Counted from the first letter of the stretch, positions 37,941 to 47,662 are shown. The stretch is 64,000 nucleotides of DNA from Roseateles sp. XES5 (GCF_020535545.1 NZ_CP084752.1:2817501-2881500), one strand, 5' to 3'. A program made the numbers and translations. The notes: generated from the letters alone by a model not told the origin.

Positions 37941-37967
37941 AAAGGCGGCCTTCGGGCCGCCTTTTTT
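37941..37967 (+). terminator. Intrinsic terminator of petABC
   Basis: AAAGGCGGCC pairs with GGCCGCCTTT across TTCG, followed by TTTTTT. It lies 21 bases after petC. Confidence 0.95.
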
Positions 37968-38028
37968 GTTGTGGGGTGCTGTTTCACCTGCAATAACCGG
38001 ACGAAGCCCTCCGCAGTCGGAAAATCCC

Positions 38029-38571
38029 ATGTCCACGATTGAACAAGAACTCGTCGCCGCGATCCGCAACATTCCGGACTATCCCAAGCCCGGCATCATG
38101 TTCCGCGACATCACCACGATGCTCGGCAATCCGCGCGCCTTCCGCCGCGCGGTGGACGAGCTGGTGCACCCCTATGCCGGCATCGGCATCGCCAAGGTGG
38201 CGGGCATCGAGGCGCGTGGCTTCATCCTTGGCGGCGCCATGGCGCACCAGCTGTCGACCGGTTTCGTGCCGATCCGCAAGAAGGGCAAGCTGCCGCACGA
38301 GACGGTGCGCATCGCCTACAGCCTGGAATACGGCGTGGACGAGATGGAGATGCACAAGGACGCCATCAAGCCGGGCGAGAAGGTGATCCTCGTCGACGAC
38401 CTGATCGCGACCGGCGGTACGGCGGAAGCGGCCGTCAAGCTGCTGCGCCAGATGGGCGCCGACATCGTCGCCGCCTGTTTCGTCATCGACCTGCCGGAAA
38501 TCGGCGGCCGCAAGAAGCTGGAAGCGCTAGGCGTGGAAGTGCGCACGCTGGTGGCCTTCGACGGGCATTGA
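38029..38571 (+). CDS. apt: Adenine phosphoribosyltransferase
   Basis: A 180-aa enzyme that salvages adenine with PRPP to AMP. The PRPP-binding motif is [14 protein letters not shown] at about 119-132, and [18 protein letters not shown] at the N terminus is typical. The ATG at 38029 gives family length. In S. meliloti apt also follows the bc1 genes. It has its own region after the petABC terminator. Confidence 0.97.
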   Translation: MSTIEQELVAAIRNIPDYPKPGIMFRDITTMLGNPRAFRRAVDELVHPYAGIGIAKVAGIEARGFILGGAMAHQLSTGFVPIRKKGKLPHETVRIAYSLEYGVDEMEMHKDAIKPGEKVILVDDLIATGGTAEAAVKLLRQMGADIVAACFVIDLPEIGGRKKLEALGVEVRTLVAFDGH

Positions 38572-38680
38572 GGGCAGGGTTGCCTGCCCGTTTGACGGGA
38601 TGGTTCACCCCGTTCCCTCCGCCCGGCCTCTCTTCCGGAGAGGTTCGATGGCCGGCGGAGGGCCATATCCCGGCAAAGCC

Positions 38681-39148
38681 TCAGACGAATTCCAACACCG
38701 TGCTCTCGAACCGCACGACCGGCTCGCCGTGCTGGTTCCTGCCGGCGTTGAGGATCGAATTGATCACCCGGTCGGGCCGGCTGGCGAGTTCGCGCGCGCC
38801 GAGGAGCGTCACCGAATAGGTGATCGTGTCGCCGGCGAAGACCGGCTTCAGCCAGCCGAGCTTGGTGAAGCCCGGGGAGGGGCCTAGGTTGGGCGGCACG
38901 ATGCCCTTGGCGGCAAGGCGCCGGCATTCGCCCATCCAGAACGGCACGAAGCATTTCATCCAGCCGGCGCAGGTGTGCCAGCCGGAGGCGCAGAGGCCGC
39001 CGAACAGCGTCTGCTTGGCAATCTCCGCATCGAGATGGAAGGGCTGCGGGTCGAAATCCCTTGCAAAGCGGATGATGTCTTCCGCCGTGAAGGTGTGGCT
39101 GCCGATCTCGACGGTCTCGCCGATGGCGTAAAGCTCAGCCATGCGCAT
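38681..39148 (-). CDS. MaoC-like hot-dog dehydratase 2
   Basis: A 155-aa MaoC-family hot-dog fold protein: the hydratase motif FDPQPFHLD and the CASGWHTCAGWMK helix are visible. It probably hydrates an enoyl-CoA. The start (ATG 39148, or ATG 39142) overlaps the end of the paralogous upstream gene by 14 bases, indicating coupling; the two may form a heterodimer. Confidence 0.9.
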   Translation of the reverse strand: MRMAELYAIGETVEIGSHTFTAEDIIRFARDFDPQPFHLDAEIAKQTLFGGLCASGWHTCAGWMKCFVPFWMGECRRLAAKGIVPPNLGPSPGFTKLGWLKPVFAGDTITYSVTLLGARELASRPDRVINSILNAGRNQHGEPVVRFESTVLEFV

Positions 39149-39605
39149 GGTCGGCTTCCTTTTCGGCTACCCGCATCATGTTGATATATTCGCAGATCGC
39201 GACGGTCTCGCCGCGCTGGTTCGTCACATCGGCGCGGAGGCGCACGATGCCGATTTCCGGCCGGGAGCGCGACGCACGGGCCTCCACCACCTCGCAATAG
39301 CCGCCAAGCGTATCGCCCGCCAGCACCGGACGCTTCCACTCCATGAGATCGACGCCGGGCGAACCTTCCGAGGTCGAGCCGTCGATATAGGCCTCGTAGA
39401 GCATGCGCATCATGATCGCGCTGGTGTGCCAGCCGGAGGCGGCAAGGCCGCCGAGGATACTGGCGCGGCCGGCCTCTTCGTCGAGATGCATCGGCTGCGG
39501 GTCGAATTCGCCGGCGAAGGCGACGATTTCCGCCGCCGTCAGTGTCCGCTCCTTGAAGGCGAAGCGGCGGCCCGGGGTAAAGTCTTCAAAAGTGTAGTTG
39601 GCCAC
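39135..39605 (-). CDS. MaoC-like hot-dog dehydratase 1
   Basis: A 156-aa MaoC-family protein with FDPQPMHLDEEAG (hydratase motif) and AASGWHTSAIMMR, closely parallel to the downstream gene. It starts with GTG at 39605, with AGGAC upstream. Expected enoyl-CoA hydratase; true substrate unknown. Confidence 0.9.
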   Translation of the reverse strand: MANYTFEDFTPGRRFAFKERTLTAAEIVAFAGEFDPQPMHLDEEAGRASILGGLAASGWHTSAIMMRMLYEAYIDGSTSEGSPGVDLMEWKRPVLAGDTLGGYCEVVEARASRSRPEIGIVRLRADVTNQRGETVAICEYINMMRVAEKEADHAHG

Positions 39606-39733
39606 GTCCGGTTGTCCTGTTGCAGGGCGACAATGGAGAGGGGTATCAGGTTTTGCAAGGGCTTGCGACAGGATGCAGACTTGCTCGTGGACGACCAGCG
39701 GCTAAGGTTGCGCATCATCGGGAGCGACGATCC

Positions 39734-40849
39734 ATGCAGAGCTTGAAATCCGTACTCGACAGCGCGACGGGCGAAGGCCTGATCTCCACCGAACAGGCCG
39801 GCCGGTTGCTGCCCTATATGGAGGCGCGGGGCGTCGTTCTCGCCAGGCCCCAGGGCGGCGGAGCACTCGATATTGCCGGCCCGGCCGATCGGATCGTTGC
39901 GCCCGTCGAGGATACGGAAGCGCCGCGCTTCGTGCGCGGCTTCCACGACGTGCTGATCACCATCGGCGTCGCCATCGCCATGGCGGGCGTCTGGGGCATC
40001 GGCGCCTTCGTCGCCGCGTTGCCGGCGATCATCCTGCTGGCCGAAGTGCTGGTGAAGCGCCAGCGCCTTGCGCTCCCGGCGGTGCTGCTGACCCTTCTCT
40101 TCGTGCACTGGATCTTCGTTACGATGGTTCTGGCGCGCGACGAGTTCATCGGAAAACCTGCCGATCCCTTCCTCGACGGCCTGCTGATCGTCTTGCCCTT
40201 CGTGCTGCTGCTGCCGCTCTTCCATTGGCGCTACCGGGTTCCGCTGGCGCTGAGCTTCTGGTTCCTGTCCCTCGCTGCCGCCGGGCTGAGCCTCGTCTTC
40301 TTCGTTCTCGCGCGCCTCATGGGAAGCGCCGATATCGTCACCGAGCATCCGATGCTGTCGGCGGGCATCTTCCTTGCGGCCGCGCTGGCGCTGTTCGCCG
40401 TGGCGATGATCCATGACCTGTCGGACCGGCTGCGCGTCACCCGCCGCTCCGACATCGCCTTCTGGCTGCATCTCGTTACGGCGCCGGCCCTGCTTTATGC
40501 GACGCTGTGCTTCGTCTTCCTCGGCGATTTCGCCAATGACACGCTGTTCAGCAGCAACAAGGGCCTCAGGGAGACGGCCGTCATCGTCGCCGTCGTGCTG
40601 GTGCTGATGGTGATCGGCCTGGTGATCGACCGGCGCGCCTTCGTCACGTCAGGCCTGCTCTCGCTCGGTCTTGCGACGGCCAGCCTGCTGCAGCAGATGG
40701 AAGCGCCGCCGGAGAACTACGTGTTCCTGACGCTGCTGATCGTCGGGCTCGTGGTGCTCACCATCGGCATCGGCTGGCCGCATTTCCGGCGCTGGGCGGT
40801 GACGCCGATGCCCGTGGCGCTCAAAGAAAAACTGCCGCCCCTCCGGTGA
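39734..40849 (+). CDS. DUF2157-type polytopic membrane protein
   Basis: A 371-aa protein. Residues 1-70 are soluble (MQSLKSVLDSATGEGLISTEQAGRLL, typical of the N-terminal DUF2157 head), then about 10 membrane helices to residue 355. Function unknown. The ATG at 39734 is chosen over a longer frame. It is divergent from the MaoC genes and converges with ychF at a shared hairpin. Confidence 0.8.
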   Translation: MQSLKSVLDSATGEGLISTEQAGRLLPYMEARGVVLARPQGGGALDIAGPADRIVAPVEDTEAPRFVRGFHDVLITIGVAIAMAGVWGIGAFVAALPAIILLAEVLVKRQRLALPAVLLTLLFVHWIFVTMVLARDEFIGKPADPFLDGLLIVLPFVLLLPLFHWRYRVPLALSFWFLSLAAAGLSLVFFVLARLMGSADIVTEHPMLSAGIFLAAALALFAVAMIHDLSDRLRVTRRSDIAFWLHLVTAPALLYATLCFVFLGDFANDTLFSSNKGLRETAVIVAVVLVLMVIGLVIDRRAFVTSGLLSLGLATASLLQQMEAPPENYVFLTLLIVGLVVLTIGIGWPHFRRWAVTPMPVALKEKLPPLR

Positions 40850-40859
40850 GGGACGGCAG
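40825..40859 (-). terminator. Terminator of ychF
   Basis: CTGCCGTCCCTC pairs with GAGGGGCGGCAG across ACCG on the minus strand, followed by TTTTTCTTT. The stem overlaps the last codons of the convergent DUF2157 gene. Confidence 0.9.
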
Positions 40860-40885
40860 CCGATAGATGTCGAAAGACGCGCCGC

Positions 40886-41989
40886 TTACGTGTTGAAGCG
40901 GAAATGGATGACGTCGCCGTCCTGCACCACATATTCCTTGCCTTCGTCGCGGCCCTTGCCGGCTTCCTTCGCGCCGACTTCGCCCTTGAAGGCGATATAG
41001 TCGTCATAGGCGATGGTGAAGGCGCGAATGAAGCCGCGCTCGAAATCCGTATGGATGACGCCGGCGGCCTGCGGGGCCTTGGTGCCGCGCACGATGGTCC
41101 AGGCGCGCGTTTCCTTGGGGCCGACGGTGAAGTAGGTGATGAGGTCGAGCAGGTGGTAGCCGGCGCGGATGAGCCGGTCGAGACCGGCTTCCTCGAGGCC
41201 GAGTGCCGAGAGGAACTCCGCCGCTTCTTCCTCGGGAAGCTGGGCGACTTCCGATTCGATGGCCGCCGAGATGACGACACATTCGGCGCCCTGTTCCTTC
41301 GCCATGGCGGCGACGGCCTCGGTGTGCGCATTGCCGGTGGAGGCGTCCGCCTCCGCGACGTTGCAGACGTAGAGAACCGGATGCGAGGTCAGGAGGTTGA
41401 GACCACGCAGAACGTCGATCTCTTCCGGTGCCAGCGTCTTCAGGAGAAGACGGGCAGGCTTGCCTTCGTTCAGGAGCTTGACCACGGCTTCCATGATCGG
41501 CAGCTGCGCGAGCGACTCCTTGTCCTTGCTGGCGGCGCGCTTGCGGGTCTGCTCGACACGACGCTCCAGGCTCTCGAGATCGGCGAGCATCAGCTCGGTC
41601 TCGATGGTTTCGGCATCGGCGACCGGGTTGATGCGGCCTTCGACATGGGTGATGTCCGTGTCCTCGAAGCAGCGCAGCACGTGCACGACGGCATCGACTT
41701 CGCGGATATTGGCGAGGAACTTGTTGCCGAGGCCTTCACCCTTGGACGCGCCGCGCACGAGGCCGGCGATGTCGACGAAGGAGATGCGCGTCGGGATGAT
41801 TTCCTTCGAGCCGGCAATGCCGGCAAGCGCCTTCATGCGCGGGTCCGGCACGGCCACTTCGCCGGTGTTCGGCTCGATGGTGCAGAAGGGATAGTTCGCC
41901 GCCTGTGCGGCCGCCGTCTTGGTCAGCGCGTTGAAGAGGGTCGACTTGCCGACATTCGGCAGACCGACGATACCGCATTTGAAGCCCAT
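40886..41989 (-). CDS. ychF: Redox-regulated ATPase/GTPase YchF (Obg family)
   Basis: A 367-aa protein. G1 is GLPNVGKSTLFNALT, the switch region follows in FCTIEPNTG, G3 is DIAGLVRGASKGEGLG, and the C-terminal TGS-like domain ends in VVQDGDVIHFRFN. YchF (OLA1) prefers ATP, binds ribosomes and affects stress response. The length and ends are typical. In rhizobia it usually follows pth; here two plus-strand genes lie between. Confidence 0.98.
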   Translation of the reverse strand: MGFKCGIVGLPNVGKSTLFNALTKTAAAQAANYPFCTIEPNTGEVAVPDPRMKALAGIAGSKEIIPTRISFVDIAGLVRGASKGEGLGNKFLANIREVDAVVHVLRCFEDTDITHVEGRINPVADAETIETELMLADLESLERRVEQTRKRAASKDKESLAQLPIMEAVVKLLNEGKPARLLLKTLAPEEIDVLRGLNLLTSHPVLYVCNVAEADASTGNAHTEAVAAMAKEQGAECVVISAAIESEVAQLPEEEAAEFLSALGLEEAGLDRLIRAGYHLLDLITYFTVGPKETRAWTIVRGTKAPQAAGVIHTDFERGFIRAFTIAYDDYIAFKGEVGAKEAGKGRDEGKEYVVQDGDVIHFRFNT

Positions 41990-42145
41990 GGGGGTGGTCC
42001 GTTCGTCCTGGAAAATTCGTTGCCACCGCTATGGGGGAAGGATGGGGCAGGGTCAAGGGCCTGCCGTCCGCCGGGCCTTGAAGTCGCCCTGCCTGCGGTG
42101 CACAATGGCCGCACACTGCTCGAAGCCGGCCATGAGGAGCTTCCC

Positions 42146-42457
42146 ATGAGCAATGATGACACGACCCTGACCCCGAAGACCGCGACCAAGCCGAAGCTGG
42201 AGAGGCCGAAGCTCTACAAGGTCCTTCTCGTCAACGACGACTATACGCCGCGCGAATTCGTCGTGCTGGTGCTGAAAGCCGTTTTCCGCATGAGCGCGGA
42301 GACGAGCCACCGGGTGATGATGACCGCGCACAAGATGGGAACCTGTGTCGTCGTCATCTGTACCCGCGACATCGCCGAGACCAAGGCGAAGGAGGGGACG
42401 GAGCTTGCCAAGGAAGCGGGCTTCCCGTTGCTCTTCCAGACCGAACCGGAGGAATAG
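42146..42457 (+). CDS. clpS: ATP-dependent Clp protease adaptor ClpS
   Basis: A 103-aa ClpS. The core YKVLLVNDDYTPREFVVLVL contains the N-degron-binding Asn-Asp pair, and HKMGTCVVVICTRDIAETKA completes the family pattern. It delivers N-end-rule substrates to ClpA. GAGGAG lies 7 bases before the ATG. Rhizobia often carry two clpS genes; no clpA is adjacent, so this is probably the unlinked copy. Confidence 0.96.
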   Translation: MSNDDTTLTPKTATKPKLERPKLYKVLLVNDDYTPREFVVLVLKAVFRMSAETSHRVMMTAHKMGTCVVVICTRDIAETKAKEGTELAKEAGFPLLFQTEPEE

Positions 42458-42496
42458 TTTCATCCGATATTAGCGGTTGCTGTTTATCCTGCCGCC

Positions 42497-42877
42497 ATGG
42501 TTGAAGCGTCCACCTGGCACTATGCCGTCGCGTTCGTGCTCTTCGTTCTTCTCGGGGCCGTGGGGCATGTCGTACGCGCCCTCTTCAACGTCTATCCCGA
42601 CCGGCTGTCCGACAAGCCGATGCTCGATCTTGCGATCAGCGATGGTTATGACTGGAGCGATCGGATCTTCGGCACGGAATATGACGATGCCGGCTACTAT
42701 CGGCTCGATTCCTGGCACAATTTCCGCAATGCCTGCCTGTGGAGCGGCCTCGGCGGCGTTGCGGCTATGCTGTTTTCCGGTGAGGCGTCCGGCCTGGTCG
42801 CCTATGGCATCGATACGGGGCTCGCCTGGCTGTGGGACCTCTTCCTCTACCGGCTCCAGACGTTGCACTGGTTCTGA
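42497..42877 (+). CDS. Small membrane protein of unknown function (126 aa)
   Basis: A 126-aa protein with a membrane segment at about 8-30 (YAVAFVLFVLLGAVGHVVRALF in part) and a weaker hydrophobic stretch at about 80-115, separated by an acidic Tyr/Asp-rich soluble segment. I do not recognise it. The start lacks a clear ribosome site. It ends one base before the convergent pth. Confidence 0.65.
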   Translation: MVEASTWHYAVAFVLFVLLGAVGHVVRALFNVYPDRLSDKPMLDLAISDGYDWSDRIFGTEYDDAGYYRLDSWHNFRNACLWSGLGGVAAMLFSGEASGLVAYGIDTGLAWLWDLFLYRLQTLHWF

Positions 42878-42878
42878 T

Positions 42879-43595
42879 TTAATCGCCCTTGTCGCCGAAG
42901 AGCTTCTTCAGCATGTCGGCCATCGGGCCGGATGTCGGCAGCGCCTTCGGCTGGGCGTGGTTGCGGGCGGCGCGGATATGGGACTGGGCGGCCGGCTTCT
43001 TCGCCGGGGCCTTGTCTTCATCCGGCTTGCCGCCGGTGGCGAGCGCCAGCTTGTTCATGAGCTGCGAATCCTCGCCGCGCACCAGCATGGCGGCATTCAG
43101 GGCGAGTTCATCTAGCAGCGGGTCGAGCCAGGCATGGTCGGCCTTGGCGAAATCGCCGAGCACATGGTTCGTCACCAGTTCCTTGGCGCCGGGATGGCCG
43201 ATGCCGAGACGCAGGCGGCGATAGTCCTTGCCGCAATGGGCGTCCAGCGACTTGATGCCGTTGTGTCCGCCGTGACCGCCGGCAACCTTGATGCGTGCCT
43301 TGCCGGGGGCGAGGTCCAGTTCGTCATAGATCGCGACGATATCCTTTGGGGCGAGCTTGTAGAAGCGCATGGCCTCGCCGACGGATTCGCCCGACAGGTT
43401 CATGAAGGTCTGCGGCTTGATGAGCAGCACCTTGTCGCCGCCGAGTTCCCCTTCGGAGATCTCGGCCTTGAACTTCTTCGACCAGGGCGAGAACGGGTTC
43501 TTGCGGTGGATGGCATCCAGCGCCATGAAACCGATATTGTGGCGGTTGCCCGCATATTTTGCGCCCGGATTGCCGAGCCCGGCGATGATCAGCAT
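42879..43595 (-). CDS. pth: Peptidyl-tRNA hydrolase
   Basis: A 238-aa Pth. Catalytic residues are in [18 protein letters not shown] (Asn, His20) and YDELDL (Asp), with the GHNGIKS loop. It frees tRNAs from stalled peptidyl-tRNA. Residues about 195-238 form a Lys/Ala/Pro-rich tail usual in alphaproteobacteria. The ATG at 43595 gives the standard start [11 protein letters not shown]; the longer frame is not conserved. Confidence 0.97.
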   Translation of the reverse strand: MLIIAGLGNPGAKYAGNRHNIGFMALDAIHRKNPFSPWSKKFKAEISEGELGGDKVLLIKPQTFMNLSGESVGEAMRFYKLAPKDIVAIYDELDLAPGKARIKVAGGHGGHNGIKSLDAHCGKDYRRLRLGIGHPGAKELVTNHVLGDFAKADHAWLDPLLDELALNAAMLVRGEDSQLMNKLALATGGKPDEDKAPAKKPAAQSHIRAARNHAQPKALPTSGPMADMLKKLFGDKGD

Positions 43596-43659
43596 GGAAT
43601 GGTCCGCCAAAAGGATGTGCTTGGCCTTCACCACCGCGAAAGCGGACGGAAGTCAACCG

Positions 43660-44415
43660 TCAGGGCTGTTTCTTCGCGTCGTTTTCCGCCGTGCGCGGGT
43701 TCGGTGGCAGGCCATAGGCGGCGAAGATGCGATCCTGCCCGCCATTGAGGATGAGCGTGTCCAGCTCCGCCTGAAGCCGTGCGACGGCCTCGGCCGGCGT
43801 GTTCGTGTTGCAGGCAAGGCCGTAGATCTGGCCGGACATCAGCATGGCCTTCTCCACCGGCTGACCCTGCTGCACCAGGCTTTCATAGGTCTTGATGGAG
43901 GTCGGCATCAGATCCACACGGCCGGAAAGGAGCTTGCGGACGGAAAGATCGATGTCGGAGGCGAGGTCGATATCCGTGAAGCCGAGGTCTTCCAGCGCTT
44001 CGACGGCGAAGTCGCCGCGCTGCGAGCCGACCTTCATGGTGAGCGCTTCCTTCATGGTCGCCGGCCCCTTGCCGCCGTCCTTGCGTTTCAGCAGCACCAT
44101 CTCGTCCTTCAGGAGCGGCGTGACCCAGACGAACTGGGCGGCGCGCTCGCGGTTGTAGCCGGTCGTGAAGACACAGGTCTTCGGTTGGCTCTGCGCCATC
44201 GCGAAGGCGCGCGCCCAGGGCATGATCTCCATCGTGTAATCGATGCCCGCCGCCTTGGCGATCGTTTCGATCTGCTCGACGCCGATGCCGGTGATCTTGC
44301 CGTCCTTCGTGAAGTTGAAGGGGGCGTATTCCTCCGTGACGAAATGCAGCGTTTCGGCGAGGGGGGCCGAAAGCGGGGCGAGCGACAGGCAAAGCGTCAG
44401 GAGCAGCGTCTTCAT
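43660..44415 (-). CDS. Periplasmic solute-binding protein, family 3, partner of the GGDEF-EAL protein
   Basis: A 251-aa protein with a Sec signal peptide (about 1-20, PLAETLHF) and a family-3 binding-protein fold: YAPFNFTKDGKITGIGVEQIETIAKAAG, then the second lobe with VGSQRGDFAVEAL. It should bind an amino-acid-like ligand in the periplasm. No permease or ATPase gene is near. It follows the GGDEF-EAL gene by 20 bases on the same strand, so a sensor role is more likely than transport. Confidence 0.85.
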   Translation of the reverse strand: MKTLLLTLCLSLAPLSAPLAETLHFVTEEYAPFNFTKDGKITGIGVEQIETIAKAAGIDYTMEIMPWARAFAMAQSQPKTCVFTTGYNRERAAQFVWVTPLLKDEMVLLKRKDGGKGPATMKEALTMKVGSQRGDFAVEALEDLGFTDIDLASDIDLSVRKLLSGRVDLMPTSIKTYESLVQQGQPVEKAMLMSGQIYGLACNTNTPAEAVARLQAELDTLILNGGQDRIFAAYGLPPNPRTAENDAKKQP

Positions 44416-44435
44416 CGTCTCGTCCCCGGATCCTT

Positions 44436-46826
44436 TCAGGAGGCTGCCGCCCGGCGCGCGGGCATGTCGGGCATTGCGAATTCGTCGAGCTTTTCGAGCA
44501 GGGCGTCCAGCGGCAGCGGCCGGCTGAGCAGGTAGCCCTGGCCGAATTCGATGTTCATGGCCTGGAGGATATCCCATTGCTCCGAGGTCTCGATGCCTTC
44601 CGCCACCACGGCGCAGCCCATCTGGTGCGAGATGGTGCGGATGCCTTCGACCAGCATGCGGCTCTTGCGGCGCACGTCCGGCTGATCGGAGGAGAGCGAG
44701 CGGGTGAAGGACTGATCGACCTTGACGATATCGACCGGGAAGCGGTTGAGGTAGCTGAGCGAGGAGTAGCCCGTGCCGAAGTCGTCGAGCGCGATACGGC
44801 AGCCGAGGTCGGAGAGCGCGTCGAGGACCTCGCGCACCACGGGATTGTCCAGCATCAGCACGGCCTCGGTGATTTCGACGACGATGCGCGAGGGCGTGAC
44901 GCCGTTTTCCAGAAGCAGCGCCGCCAGGCGGGAAGGCAATGCCGGCTCGAACTGCAGGGGCGAGAAGTTGACGGCGAGATAGGTATCGGCGAGCCCGTCG
45001 AGCCTGGAGATGACCGCGAGATTGGCGATGGACTTCGACAGGATGCAGTCGCCGATGCGGCCAATGGACCCGTTCTCCTCGGCGATGCCGACGATCTCGG
45101 CCGGCGGCAGGATGCCGCGCTCGGGATGATTGAGGCGCATCAGGGCTTCGAAACCGGCGACGCGCCCGTCCGCAAGGCTGACAATGGGCTGGAGATGGGC
45201 CGTGAACCAGTCCTCGCGCAGGCCCTGGTCGATGGACTGTTCGGTTTCCAGCCGCTTGCGGGCGATATCGACCATGTTGTTGTCGAAGATCTGCACGCCG
45301 TTCTTGCCGCCGCGCTTGCGGGCATACATGGCCATGTCGGATTTCTGCAGCAGGCAGGCGGCGGTGGAGGCATGGTCGGGATAGACCGCGACGCCGATGC
45401 TGGCGCTGACACTCAGCTCCGCCCCGCCGACGATCAGCGGTGCGCGCAGGCTGGCGACGAGACGATCGCTGACATCGAGCGCAAGCTGGCGGCCGTTGGG
45501 CGCGGAGAGCAGGATGGCGAACTCGTCGCCGCCGAGCCGGGCGATGACATCGCCGGCCCGCAACTGCCGCCGAAGGCGCATGGCGACCTGGCAGAGCACG
45601 TCGTCGCCGGTGGCATGGCCGAGATTGTCGTTGATCCACTTGAAGCGGTCGAGGTCGACGAAGAGGCAGGCAAGGGGCTGGCCGAGCGTGTCGGCATCGA
45701 CGATCATTTCGTCCAGCACGGACTCGAAGCCCTGCCGATTGAGAAGGCCGGTCAGGTGGTCGGTGATAGCCTGGCGATGGTTGCGGTTCTCGGCTTCCTT
45801 GAGATCGGTGACGTCGGTCATGACGGAGAGCGAAAGCGCCTGCCGGCCGCTGCTTTCCGCGACGCCGGTTTCGAGGATCAGGACGTCGATCACGCTGTCG
45901 TCGGCGCAGCGGAAGCGCACCGTGACCTCGCAGATACCAGCTTCGGCGTCGTCGGCATGGCGCTTGCGATAGATCTCGCGCCAGTCTTCGGCGACGAAGT
46001 CGGTGAATTCCTGGCCGATGACCTGTTCGCGGCGATAGCCGGTCGCCGTCAGCCAGTAGTCGCTGACGGCGGTGATGCGGTTTTCCGCATCGATGGAGAA
46101 GAGCATGGCCGGGGTGAGATTGTAGATATCCGTGGCGCGGGCATGGGCGAGCTTCAGCTCTTTCTCCTCGCGCTCCAGCTTGCTCTGCATCTCGTTGAAG
46201 TTATGGGCAAGAGCCCCCATTTCGTCGTTCGAGGTCCAGTCGACATGATGGCGCGAGCCGAGCCGTCGGGTTGCCTCGATGGCGGCCGTCAGGCGCATCA
46301 GCGGGCGGATGATGGTGATGCGGTTGCCGATGATGGCGGCGGTGAAAAGCGTGGCGACAGCGAAGAAGAAGATGGCGAAGATGCTCATCTCGTCCTTGGT
46401 GAAGCGTGAGAAGATGCCTTCCTTGCGCAGCCAGATTTCCGCCGTGCCGACCTTCTTGATGCCGTCGGACGCCTTGTGAAGGATATCGGTCTTGACGACG
46501 GCGCGGGCGTCGGCGGGATTGGGCTCGACAGCGGGCTTGCGGATATCGATGGCATCGGACGTATCGCGCACCCGCACATAGCCGATATCGGCATCGGACT
46601 GAAGATCGGTGACGATCTGGTCGATGCTTTCCCTGTCGAAGTCCCACAGCGGCTTGCCGAGCGCCTGCACATTGGTCTTCAGCAACACTTCCGTGTTCTG
46701 CAGGCGCTCGCGCGCGACGCGGTCAGAAGAGAGGATGAGGAACAGGACGAAGAGCGGAGCGACGAAGACGAGCAGGGCGCCGATGACGATGGCGATGAAG
46801 CGGCTCTCAACCGAATGCACTTTCAT
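44436..46826 (-). CDS. Membrane sensor GGDEF-EAL protein (cyclic di-GMP synthesis/degradation)
   Basis: A 796-aa protein: membrane helix 1 (about 9-33), a periplasmic sensor of ~110 residues, helix 2 (about 147-168), HAMP (170-225), PAS (232-345), GGDEF (350-515) with intact GGDEF at 432-436 and I-site RAGD (423-426), and EAL (530-785) with EAL at 560-562, VNFSPLQF, EITEAVL, DDFGTGYSS and VKVDQSF. Both enzyme sites look complete. It would make or break c-di-GMP according to a periplasmic signal. The start at 46826 follows AAGGGC; a longer frame to 46889 lacks a site. Co-directional with the binding-protein gene. Confidence 0.95.
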   Translation of the reverse strand: MKVHSVESRFIAIVIGALLVFVAPLFVLFLILSSDRVARERLQNTEVLLKTNVQALGKPLWDFDRESIDQIVTDLQSDADIGYVRVRDTSDAIDIRKPAVEPNPADARAVVKTDILHKASDGIKKVGTAEIWLRKEGIFSRFTKDEMSIFAIFFFAVATLFTAAIIGNRITIIRPLMRLTAAIEATRRLGSRHHVDWTSNDEMGALAHNFNEMQSKLEREEKELKLAHARATDIYNLTPAMLFSIDAENRITAVSDYWLTATGYRREQVIGQEFTDFVAEDWREIYRKRHADDAEAGICEVTVRFRCADDSVIDVLILETGVAESSGRQALSLSVMTDVTDLKEAENRNHRQAITDHLTGLLNRQGFESVLDEMIVDADTLGQPLACLFVDLDRFKWINDNLGHATGDDVLCQVAMRLRRQLRAGDVIARLGGDEFAILLSAPNGRQLALDVSDRLVASLRAPLIVGGAELSVSASIGVAVYPDHASTAACLLQKSDMAMYARKRGGKNGVQIFDNNMVDIARKRLETEQSIDQGLREDWFTAHLQPIVSLADGRVAGFEALMRLNHPERGILPPAEIVGIAEENGSIGRIGDCILSKSIANLAVISRLDGLADTYLAVNFSPLQFEPALPSRLAALLLENGVTPSRIVVEITEAVLMLDNPVVREVLDALSDLGCRIALDDFGTGYSSLSYLNRFPVDIVKVDQSFTRSLSSDQPDVRRKSRMLVEGIRTISHQMGCAVVAEGIETSEQWDILQAMNIEFGQGYLLSRPLPLDALLEKLDEFAMPDMPARRAAAS

Positions 46827-46997
46827 GCCGGTTGCCCTTCTGCCTTTGCGCGAAGCCGTCCCATCATGCCCCTCTTTGGCTTTCGTCATTTTTGAGGTGC
46901 TTAGACTTTCACCAAAATCTTAAATGTTGCTGAAATAACGACCCGGAAAAGTGCTGATAATTCAAACTTCCCGCAACGGTAGTAGCGCGGTCCGGAC

Positions 46998-47033
46998 AAA
47001 GAAAAACCCCGCATCCGAGGGGAGGCGGGGTTT
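46998..47033 (-). terminator. Terminator of rplY
   Basis: AAACCCCGC pairs with GCGGGGTTT; on the minus strand the stem is followed by TTCTTTG. It lies 27 bases after rplY. Confidence 0.88.
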
Positions 47034-47059
47034 CCTTAAGGTCAGGCTTTGGCGAAGGC

Positions 47060-47662
47060 TTACTCGGAAGCTTCCGCTTCTTCCTTCACACCGCCGGCCG
47101 GAGCAGCGATCGTGGCGATCGTGAAGTCACGATCGGTGATGACCGGGCTCGTGCCCTTCGGCAGGGTGATGTTCGAGATGTGGATGCCGTCGCCAACCTT
47201 GAGGCCGGTGAGGTCCGCCGTGATGAATTCCGGAATGTTGTCGGCCAGAGCGTGCAGCTCGACAGCATGACGAACGACGTTCAGGACGCCACCGATCTTG
47301 ATGCCGGGAGCCTTGTCTTCGTTGACGAAGTGAACCGGAACTTCAACGACGACGTGGGTGTTGCCCGAGACGCGCAGGAAGTCGACATGCATCGTGAAGT
47401 CGCGGACCGGGTCCAGCTGGTAGTCCTTCGGCAGGACCTTGATCTTCTCGCCGTTGACGTCGATCGTTGCAACCGTCGTCTTGAAGCCGCCGGCGTGAAT
47501 GCGCTGGGTTACTTCCTTGGTCGAGATGGCGATCGAGAGGGGGGCCTGCTTGTCGCCGTAGATAACTGCAGGAATAAGACCGTTGCGACGGAGTTCACGG
47601 GAGGACCCCTTACCAACCCGTTCGCGCGTTTCGGCCTTGAGCTCGTAGGTTTCGTGGCTCAT
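47060..47662 (-). CDS. rplY: 50S ribosomal protein L25 (general stress protein CTC form)
   Basis: A 200-aa L25. The N-terminal 5S rRNA-binding domain ([31 protein letters not shown] in outline) is followed by the C-terminal CTC beta domain (about 95-185). AAAGGT precedes the ATG at 47662. Usually next to pth in rhizobia; here two signalling genes come between. Confidence 0.97.
   Translation of the reverse strand: MSHETYELKAETRERVGKGSSRELRRNGLIPAVIYGDKQAPLSIAISTKEVTQRIHAGGFKTTVATIDVNGEKIKVLPKDYQLDPVRDFTMHVDFLRVSGNTHVVVEVPVHFVNEDKAPGIKIGGVLNVVRHAVELHALADNIPEFITADLTGLKVGDGIHISNITLPKGTSPVITDRDFTIATIAAPAGGVKEEAEASE

Noticed and set aside
40904..42145. Long in-frame extension upstream of clpS
   Set aside because: It is antisense to ychF; the ClpS family start and GAGGAG site are at 42146.
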